A stretch of 64,000 bases of DNA from Bacteroidales bacterium MB20-C3-3 (GTDB taxonomy: Bacteria > Bacteroidota > Bacteroidia > Bacteroidales > UBA932): NCBI GenBank assembly GCA_035609245.1, contig CP141202.1, forward strand, positions 372,001 through 436,000, written 5' to 3'. Each line of letters opens with the position of its first letter. The stretch's first letter is position 1. Below, in pieces: positions 58,026-64,000 of the stretch. The notes below the pieces were generated by a model that was given only the letters and a program-made list of their open reading frames with translations, made no database searches and was not told where the DNA came from. Both the position numbers and the translations under genes were made by a program.

Positions 58026-60077
58026 ATGCAAAAAGGGACTATTGGTGTAACCAGTGAAAACATCTTTCCAATTATTAAAAAGTTTCTCTATTCAGATCAT
58101 GAAATCTTTTTAAGGGAACTTGTTTCGAATGCCGTAGATGCAACTCAAAAACTAAAGGCCCTATCCTCCTCAGGAGAATTTAAAGGTGAGACAGGAGAGT
58201 TGAGGGTAAAAATATCAACAGATACAAAGAAGGGGACAATTACCATTAGTGACAATGGTATTGGAATGACTGAAGAAGAGGTAAACAAATATATTAACCA
58301 GATAGCCTTTTCAAGTGCAGGTGAATTCCTTGATAAATACAAAGATCAATTAAACAATATCATTGGCCATTTTGGACTAGGCTTTTATTCTGCGTTTATG
58401 GTCTCTAAGAGAGTTGAGATTCAAACACTTTCCTGGAAAGAGGGCTCTGAGGCTGTAAAATGGAGTTGCGAAGGAGATCCAAATTATGAAATTTCAAAGG
58501 GAAAAAGAAAAGAGAGAGGAACAGATGTTATACTATACCTGGATGATGAGTCTAAAGATTATGGTACAGAAGAGAAAGTAAATTTTCTTCTGAATAAATA
58601 CTGCAAATTTTTACCTGTTGAGATTACATTTGGAAGAGAGACAGAGTGGAAAGATGGTAAACAGGTTGAGACAGGAAAAGATAAAATAATTAACAATCCG
58701 GCACCTTTGTGGACCAGAAAACCATCTGATTTAAAAGAGGATGATTATCTCAACTTTTACAGAGAGCTATACCCTATGCAAGAGGATCCTCTCTTCCATA
58801 TTCATCTGAATGTTGATTATCCTTTCAATTTAACAGGAGTACTCTATTTTCCAAAAATTAAAGATAAAATTGAGGTTTCAAGAAATAAAATTCAACTCTA
58901 TTGTAACCAGGTATTTGTTACTGATTCTGTTGAAAACATAGTGCCGGATTTCCTTACCCTGCTGCATGGAGTAATTGACTCACCGGACATTCCATTAAAT
59001 GTATCAAGAAGCTACCTCCAGTCAGACTCAAATGTAAAGAAGATTTCTTCTCATATAACCAAAAAAGTAGCAGACAGGCTGGAAGAGATTTTCAAAAACG
59101 ACAGAAAATCACTTGAGGAAAAGTGGGATAATCTTAAGATATTTATTGAGTATGGAATGCTCACAGACGAGAAATTCTATGAAAGAGCAGAAAAATTCTC
59201 ATTGCTCAAAAACAGTGATAATAAATTTTTCAGCTATGAAGAGTACAGAAAATTAATCGAGAGTGAACAGACCGATAAAAATAAAAAACTGATCTATCTC
59301 TATACAACTGATTATCAGGAGCAGTTCTCATTTATTGAGAGTGCTAAAAACAGGGGGTATGATGTATTAATATTTGACAGCCAGCTGGATTCTCACTTCG
59401 TGAATCTTCTTGAATCAAAATTCAAAGACTCATCTTTTATGAGAGTCGATTCAGACCACATTGACAAGATTATTCAGAAAACAGAAAAAGAGAAACCATC
59501 AATTAGCGAGACAGAAGAGAGAGATATCGCTGCAATTTTTGAGTCAGTTCTTCCTTCAGGTAACCATTACAGCTCAAGTATTGAAAATCTTGGAGAGTCA
59601 GAGCAGGCAGTACTCATTACCAGAAGTGAATTTATGAGGCGTTACAGGGAGATGTCTGCACTAAACGGAGGGATGAATTTTTATGGGTCATTACCTGAAT
59701 CGTACAATCTGATAATCAATTATAACCATCCGGCTATACAAAAGATAATTGAACAGAAAAACAAGAAACTCTCTGATGCACTTGCTGAGTTAGATTCAAA
59801 AATTGCTGTTCCTGAAAAATCATTAGAGGAGATAAAAGAGCGTCTAAAAGGGAAGAAAGAGGAAGAGATAGATATTTCAGAGAAAGATAATAAAGATAAA
59901 CTGGAAAGGGAGGCAGAGAGTATTAAGGAAGAGAGGAGATCACTACTCTCAACTTTTGGAAAAGATAGTGATTTATTAAGACAGGTTTGTGACCTTGCAC
60001 TCCTATCCAACGGAATGCTTAAGGGTGAGGAGCTTGATAAATTTGTAAAAAGGAGCCTCTCTCTACTAGGTAAATAA
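58026..60077 (+). CDS. htpG: molecular chaperone HtpG (Hsp90)
   Basis: With the ATG at 58026 the protein has 683 residues. The N-terminal GHKL ATPase domain has the Asn in ELVSNAVDA, the Asp/Gly motif ISDNGIGM, and IGHFGLGFYSAF in the lid. The middle and C-terminal domains are complete. An earlier frame start at 57939 would lie inside the preceding terminator. It is a general stress chaperone. Confidence 0.96.
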   Translation: MQKGTIGVTSENIFPIIKKFLYSDHEIFLRELVSNAVDATQKLKALSSSGEFKGETGELRVKISTDTKKGTITISDNGIGMTEEEVNKYINQIAFSSAGEFLDKYKDQLNNIIGHFGLGFYSAFMVSKRVEIQTLSWKEGSEAVKWSCEGDPNYEISKGKRKERGTDVILYLDDESKDYGTEEKVNFLLNKYCKFLPVEITFGRETEWKDGKQVETGKDKIINNPAPLWTRKPSDLKEDDYLNFYRELYPMQEDPLFHIHLNVDYPFNLTGVLYFPKIKDKIEVSRNKIQLYCNQVFVTDSVENIVPDFLTLLHGVIDSPDIPLNVSRSYLQSDSNVKKISSHITKKVADRLEEIFKNDRKSLEEKWDNLKIFIEYGMLTDEKFYERAEKFSLLKNSDNKFFSYEEYRKLIESEQTDKNKKLIYLYTTDYQEQFSFIESAKNRGYDVLIFDSQLDSHFVNLLESKFKDSSFMRVDSDHIDKIIQKTEKEKPSISETEERDIAAIFESVLPSGNHYSSSIENLGESEQAVLITRSEFMRRYREMSALNGGMNFYGSLPESYNLIINYNHPAIQKIIEQKNKKLSDALAELDSKIAVPEKSLEEIKERLKGKKEEEIDISEKDNKDKLEREAESIKEERRSLLSTFGKDSDLLRQVCDLALLSNGMLKGEELDKFVKRSLSLLGK

Positions 60078-60097
60078 TCTATTATACAAGCACTTCA

Positions 60098-60129
60098 CAA
60101 AAGCGTAGCATAAAATGTTACGCTTTTGT
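60098..60129 (+). terminator. terminator after htpG
   Basis: ACAAAAGCGTA and TACGCTTTTGT pair over 11 bases around a loop of about ten bases, followed by TAATTTTT. Confidence 0.7.
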
Positions 60130-60181
60130 TAATTTTTACCCAATTAAACAAGAATATGTAACAATTCATAAATTCTTGAAA

Positions 60182-60189
60182 TAATTTTG
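60182..60189 (+). promoter_or_regulatory. -7 element of the phosphate transporter pair
   Basis: TAATTTTG matches TAnnTTTG and ends 16 bases before the ATG at 60206. Confidence 0.5.
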
Positions 60190-60205
60190 CAGGAAATTAA
60201 ATCAT

Positions 60206-60856
60206 ATGAAAATTGACAGATTTCTCCAACTATTTGTGGTAAAAGAAAAAAAATTCTACCCTTTGTATATCTCTCAAACAGAAAATATTGTTGTTGCAGC
60301 CGAGGAGCTGAAAAGACTTTATCTTGAAAGTAATTATGAACTTCAAAAAGAGAGCTACAGAAAGATTAAAGATCTGGAAACAAAGGGAGACCAAATAACT
60401 GCAAAGATTTACGAAGAGCTTAACAAAACTTTTGTCACCCCATTTGACAGAGAGGATATTCATGTCCTTGCTTCAAGAATTGATACATTCCTTGATTTTA
60501 TTCATGACTCTGCCAGGAAACTGGCAATGTACAAACCACTATCCCCATCTAAAGATCTTATCACTATTGTTGATCTTATACTTGAGGATGCAAAGCTCAT
60601 CAATGAAATAGCCAGAAACTTAGAATTTCTGGTAAAGAGAAATGGAGAAATTCTAAAACTATGTAAACGAATTAAGGAGATAGAGCATAAAGTTGATGAA
60701 CTTTATGAAGACTACAATATCTTCTTATTCCAGAACGAGAAAGATGCAATAGAACTTGTTAAAAACAAGAACATAGTACAAAGTCTTGAGGATACAACAG
60801 ACAGGGCTAAAGAGATTTCTGACAGTATCAGATCAATAATTGTAAAGCTTGCCTGA
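60206..60856 (+). CDS. DUF47/PhoU-like protein paired with phosphate transporter
   Basis: The 216-residue helical protein belongs to the DUF47 family, related to PhoU. It shows paired blocks such as FDREDIHVLASRIDTFLDFI and EIEHKVDELYED that hold the metal-cluster-type acidic residues. It overlaps the PiT gene by eight bases, the common arrangement in bacteria. It probably modulates that transporter. Confidence 0.88.
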   Translation: MKIDRFLQLFVVKEKKFYPLYISQTENIVVAAEELKRLYLESNYELQKESYRKIKDLETKGDQITAKIYEELNKTFVTPFDREDIHVLASRIDTFLDFIHDSARKLAMYKPLSPSKDLITIVDLILEDAKLINEIARNLEFLVKRNGEILKLCKRIKEIEHKVDELYEDYNIFLFQNEKDAIELVKNKNIVQSLEDTTDRAKEISDSIRSIIVKLA

Positions 60857-61886
60857 TATGTTAACTGTTGTTATTGCGGGAATTATTATCGCTTTGCTGT
60901 TTGACTTTTTAAACGGAATGAATGATGCAGCAAACTCAATTGCTACTATTGTCTCAACAAAAGTACTCTCTCCCGGATTAGCTGTTTTATGGGCAGCTTT
61001 CTGGAATTTTGCAGCCTTTTTTATTTTTGGAATCCATGTTGCAAATACTATTGGGAAAGGCATTATCGATCCAAACATAGTAAATCCACAACTAATTCTG
61101 TCTGCTCTTATAGGAGCTGTAATCTGGGTATGGGTTTGTACTCATTATGGATTACCCATAAGTGTATCACATGCCCTTATAGGAGGCATGATAGGACCGG
61201 CATGGTTTGTTTTTGGAAGTAATGCACTTGTTACAACAGGAATATTAAAAATAGCACTTTTTATAGTTCTCTCTCCACTTATAGGCTCTCTTCTAAGCTT
61301 TATAATGATGACTTTAACTCTTTGGATTTTCAAGAGTAAAAATCCATTTAAAGTTGAGGGCACTTTTAAAGTGATGCAACTATTCTCATCAGCTGTTTTC
61401 TCACTGGGACATGGTGGAAATGATGCTCAGAAGACAATGGGTATAATTGCAATTTTACTTTTTAGTGTATCCGGAACAAACAGTTTTATAGACACCTATC
61501 TTTACGAAAATACAGGTGAATTCCATGTACCTTTTTGGCTTATTATAACCTGTTACTCTGTTATTGCCCTGGGAACAATTACCGGGGGTTGGAAAGTTAT
61601 CAGAACACTTGGAGATGGGTTAGCTAAATTAAAGCCGGTTCAGGGATTTTGTGCAGAGACAGCAGGGGCAATGACATTAATTGGAACTGCATTAGGAGGT
61701 ATTCCGGTAAGTACAACTCACACTATTACAGGATCAATTATTGGTGTAGGACTTACTAAAGGAGTATCTTCGGTAAAATGGGCCACTGCTAAGAATATCG
61801 TGGCTGCCTGGGTACTTACTATTCCAGCCACTCTGATAATATCAGGTCTTATTTATCTATTTATCTCATCGGTTTTCATGGCTTAA
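60849..61886 (+). CDS. inorganic phosphate transporter, PiT family
   Basis: The 345-residue membrane protein has the two PiT signature halves: FDFLNGMNDAANSIAT near the N-terminus and FSLGHGGNDAQKTMGI in the second half. It takes up phosphate, probably as a metal-phosphate complex with proton coupling. It overlaps its DUF47 partner and meets the URO-D remnant tail to tail. Confidence 0.93.
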   Translation: MPDMLTVVIAGIIIALLFDFLNGMNDAANSIATIVSTKVLSPGLAVLWAAFWNFAAFFIFGIHVANTIGKGIIDPNIVNPQLILSALIGAVIWVWVCTHYGLPISVSHALIGGMIGPAWFVFGSNALVTTGILKIALFIVLSPLIGSLLSFIMMTLTLWIFKSKNPFKVEGTFKVMQLFSSAVFSLGHGGNDAQKTMGIIAILLFSVSGTNSFIDTYLYENTGEFHVPFWLIITCYSVIALGTITGGWKVIRTLGDGLAKLKPVQGFCAETAGAMTLIGTALGGIPVSTTHTITGSIIGVGLTKGVSSVKWATAKNIVAAWVLTIPATLIISGLIYLFISSVFMA

Positions 61887-62556
61887 GGCCGATAGATTCC
61901 ATACTTACCGACCAGGCAGGAGAGGAGTTCAATCCTTTTTGCGGTTACCATAGGGGCAATTGAACAGGCAGTGCTGAGGATGAATCCATCTCCTCTCCTG
62001 CCTGTCTCTATTATTTCCAACACATCTGCCTCTGCCTTTGCATCGTCTCCATAGAGAAGTGAGTATACCGAATCTATGTTTCCCTTGATGAACATACTCT
62101 TGCCAATTCTTTCAAAGGCATTCTTCAGGTCAACATTGCCAACAGGTGCAGGATCGAGACACTCGAGCCCCGATGCTCCGGAATCTCTCATAAGTTCAAG
62201 CCTGTCGTCAATATGTCCGCAGGTATGGATGTACACATGTTTTCCCTTCGCGCGGATTCTTGAAATGATTGCCCTTTCATAAGGAAGTACAAACTCTTCA
62301 TAGTGTTCAGGAGAGATAAAACCCATTCCGGCAAACGGAGAGGATATCTTAATCGCGTCAATATCACAGCCACACATCTCCTCTGCAAGGTCACCAATGC
62401 CCACGGCAAATTTCTTAAGAATTATCTTACATTTATCCGGGTTCATTATCAGAGATATAAGTCCCTGTTCATATCCCAGCAAATCGAGCAGATAATCGAA
62501 AGGTGAAGTTATTTCTCTGTGAACTCTTCCATCATGCTTGTGTTTTCTACAAAATT
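61883..62556 (-). pseudogene. truncated URO-D/MtaA-like methyltransferase remnant
   Basis: The frame is open from a stop near 62556 and encodes the C-terminal part of a uroporphyrinogen-decarboxylase-family protein: DYLLDLLGYEQGL, then GMGFISPEHYEEFVLPYE, HTCGHIDDRL and LECLDPAPVG, including the zinc His/Cys motif HTCG. About the first 100-130 residues are missing, and upstream bases belong to the divergent crt leader. The first ATG, at 62482, lies inside the conserved part and leaves 199 residues. Such proteins normally have 330 or more, so this is likely a remnant. Confidence 0.65.
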
Positions 62557-62598
62557 AACTTAAAAGTGTTAACTTTATCCTTTAAATACTATGTTAAA

Positions 62599-63378
62599 AT
62601 GAATCTCAAATTTGTTACACTTTCAGCAGAAAACCATGTGGGCACTATCAGAATAAATAACCCCACATCTCTCAATGCTTTAAACTCACAGATAATTTCA
62701 GAACTCTCCGCTGTTGCGCATCAGGCAGAAAATGATGATAATATTTATGCAGTTATTCTGACCGGTGAAGGAAGAGCATTTGTTGCCGGTGCAGACATAT
62801 CTGAGATGGTCTCTCTCAGTGGTCAGGAGGGTGAGGAATTCGGCAGGAAGGGAGCAGAGGTGTTCAGGAAAATAGAGCAGATGAAAAAGCCCGTAATTGC
62901 CGCAGTAAACGGATTTGCACTGGGAGGCGGATGCGAGCTGGCAATGGCTTGTGATATACGCATAGCTGCAGATAATGCAAAATTCGGCCAGCCAGAAGTT
63001 GGGCTGGGAATCACTCCCGGTTTTTCAGGAACAGTAAGAATGACAAAACTTATTGGAGCGGCAAAGGCAAAAGAGCTGATATTTACCGGAAGGGTGATTG
63101 ATGCTGCAGAAGCCCTCTCAATTGGGCTGGTTAACAAGGTGGTACCTGCGGCTGAGCTTATGCAGAGTGCAATGGAGATGGCATCTGCAATAGCTTCCAA
63201 GGCACCAGTTGCTGTAAGGTTCTCAAAGGAGTGCATCAATTTTGCAGTTGACAACAATACAGACGATTCAAATCATAAAGAGAATGTACTCTTTGGGAAA
63301 TGCTTCGAAACCAGGGACCAGAAAGAGGGCATGGAGGCTTTCCTTGGAAAAAGAAAAGCAGTTTTTGAAAATAGATAA
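62599..63378 (+). CDS. crt: enoyl-CoA hydratase/crotonase
   Basis: The ATG at 62599 gives 259 residues starting MNLKFVTLSAENHVGTI; a longer frame from 62503 overlaps the URO-D remnant. The oxyanion hole motifs are GRAFVAGADISEM and NGFALGGGCELAMACD, and the catalytic glutamates are in QPEVGLGITPGF. It hydrates crotonyl-CoA. Together with the following hbd it links the crotonyl-CoA made by Kal to the butyrate and acetyl-CoA routes. Confidence 0.94.
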   Translation: MNLKFVTLSAENHVGTIRINNPTSLNALNSQIISELSAVAHQAENDDNIYAVILTGEGRAFVAGADISEMVSLSGQEGEEFGRKGAEVFRKIEQMKKPVIAAVNGFALGGGCELAMACDIRIAADNAKFGQPEVGLGITPGFSGTVRMTKLIGAAKAKELIFTGRVIDAAEALSIGLVNKVVPAAELMQSAMEMASAIASKAPVAVRFSKECINFAVDNNTDDSNHKENVLFGKCFETRDQKEGMEAFLGKRKAVFENR

Positions 63379-63401
63379 AAAATAAATAAACATATAAAAA
63401 C

Positions 63402-64000
63402 ATGAAAATTGCAGTAGTAGGAACAGGTACAATGGGCAGCGGAATAGTACAGGCGTTTGCTCAGGCCGGTTTTCCGGTAGTTATGAAAGGATATAACGAC
63501 AGGGAACTGGAGACAGGAAACAAGATAATTGCTAAGAATCTTGCAAAACTGGTGGAGAAAGAGAAGATCTCTTCTGCCCAGAGAGATGAGATCATTGCAA
63601 GAATTGAGGGTACAACCTCTTATGAACCTTGTGCAGATGCAGATATTGTTATTGAGGCTATTCTTGAGACAATGGAGATCAAGAGAGAAGTTTTCGGAAC
63701 TCTTGACAAAATTTGCAAGCCTGAGACCATTCTTGCATCAAACACATCGTCGCTTTCAATTACTGAGATTGCCTCTTCTACAAAGAGACCGGAAAGAGTT
63801 ATAGGAATGCACTTCTTTAACCCTGCACCGGTTATGAAACTTGTTGAGGTAATCAAAGGCCAGCTCACATCTGATGATGTTCACTCATTTGTAATGGGAC
63901 TTGCTCAGAAGGCAGGCAAAACCCCTGTAACAGTTAATGAGGCTCCAGGTTTTGTAGTGAACAGAATCCTTATTCCGCTGGTTAATGAGGGAGTATCAAT
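63402..64000 (+). CDS. hbd: 3-hydroxybutyryl-CoA dehydrogenase, cut off by the window end
   Basis: The gene starts with ATG at 63402, 23 bases after crt, and the frame is open to the last base (199 codons seen of about 280). The NAD fingerprint is VVGTGTMGSGIVQAFAQ. The catalytic His lies in GMHFFNPAPVMKLVE, and the substrate-binding SSLSI with the NEAPGFVVNR block follows. It interconverts 3-hydroxybutyryl-CoA and acetoacetyl-CoA. It forms a crt-hbd operon. Confidence 0.93.
   Translation, partial: MKIAVVGTGTMGSGIVQAFAQAGFPVVMKGYNDRELETGNKIIAKNLAKLVEKEKISSAQRDEIIARIEGTTSYEPCADADIVIEAILETMEIKREVFGTLDKICKPETILASNTSSLSITEIASSTKRPERVIGMHFFNPAPVMKLVEVIKGQLTSDDVHSFVMGLAQKAGKTPVTVNEAPGFVVNRILIPLVNEGVS

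Overview
The window is a stretch of low-GC chromosome from an anaerobic, amino-acid-fermenting Bacteroidota, most likely order Bacteroidales. Three things point there: TAnnTTTG-type -7 promoter elements stand in front of many genes; Shine-Dalgarno sites are mostly lacking; and there is a complete lysine-to-butyrate/acetate cluster (kamA-kamE, kdd, kce, kal, CoA-transferase, thiolase), with crotonase and 3-hydroxybutyryl-CoA dehydrogenase genes at the right edge.

Layout of the core chromosome. 1-11.2 kb: end of a C69 dipeptidase gene, carAB, a MarR regulator with a formate/nitrite-type channel, a cysteate-synthase-like enzyme beside a SulP anion transporter, an EamA permease and a tyrosine phosphatase. 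11.2-23.1 kb: a minus-strand lysine fermentation operon of about 12 genes (atoD, kal, kce, two tandem kdd paralogues, kamA, kamB, kamC, kamD, kamE, atoA, thiolase). 23.2-25.3 kb: an acyltransferase and the 3' part of a broken M28 peptidase/membrane protein gene. 36.3-64 kb: the 5' part of that M28 gene, an acyl-CoA synthetase, a DUF255 protein, queA, a small HTH regulator, pyrD, cinA, a serine hydrolase, a short-chain dehydrogenase, an M19 dipeptidase, an ECF sigma/anti-sigma/GIN-domain cluster, pruA, a PLP desulfhydrase, a TlpA-like lipoprotein, a large amidase-like exoprotein, an L-cysteine desulfidase-like enzyme, htpG, a phosphate transporter pair, a decayed URO-D gene, crt and the start of hbd.

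The accessory part is one 11-kb composite insertion (25298-36322) in the M28 gene. It is bounded by an IS1595-type element and flanked by the 8-bp duplication taaacaaa. It holds three direct copies of the IS (one truncated), a GC-rich sul2, and a block with tet(X), an ere(D)-like esterase gene, aadS, erm(F), blaOXA-347 and a DnaQ/BRCT exonuclease gene split into two halves at opposite ends of the block. The two halves carry the same 8-bp duplication (tagatttt) next to an IS and rejoin in frame, so the block was once a circle with a single IS inside the exonuclease gene.

The most striking signal is that every junction between genes of that circle holds a 138-201 bp imperfect inverted repeat shaped like an integron attC site (YAACG at one end, GTTR at the other, long stem, asymmetric unpaired spacer). 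The last 9-10 bases of each site are the exact reverse complement of the first bases of the next site, all the way round the circle, including across the IS. This is the pattern expected of integron gene cassettes. The circle is made only of cassettes, with no integrase in view. The two macrolide-resistance cassettes (ere and ermF) run opposite to the others and carry matching leader peptides, MYFSKPW and MYFSRPWTSI, which suggests macrolide-responsive attenuation. Allele names are given from recalled protein sequences and were not checked by a search.
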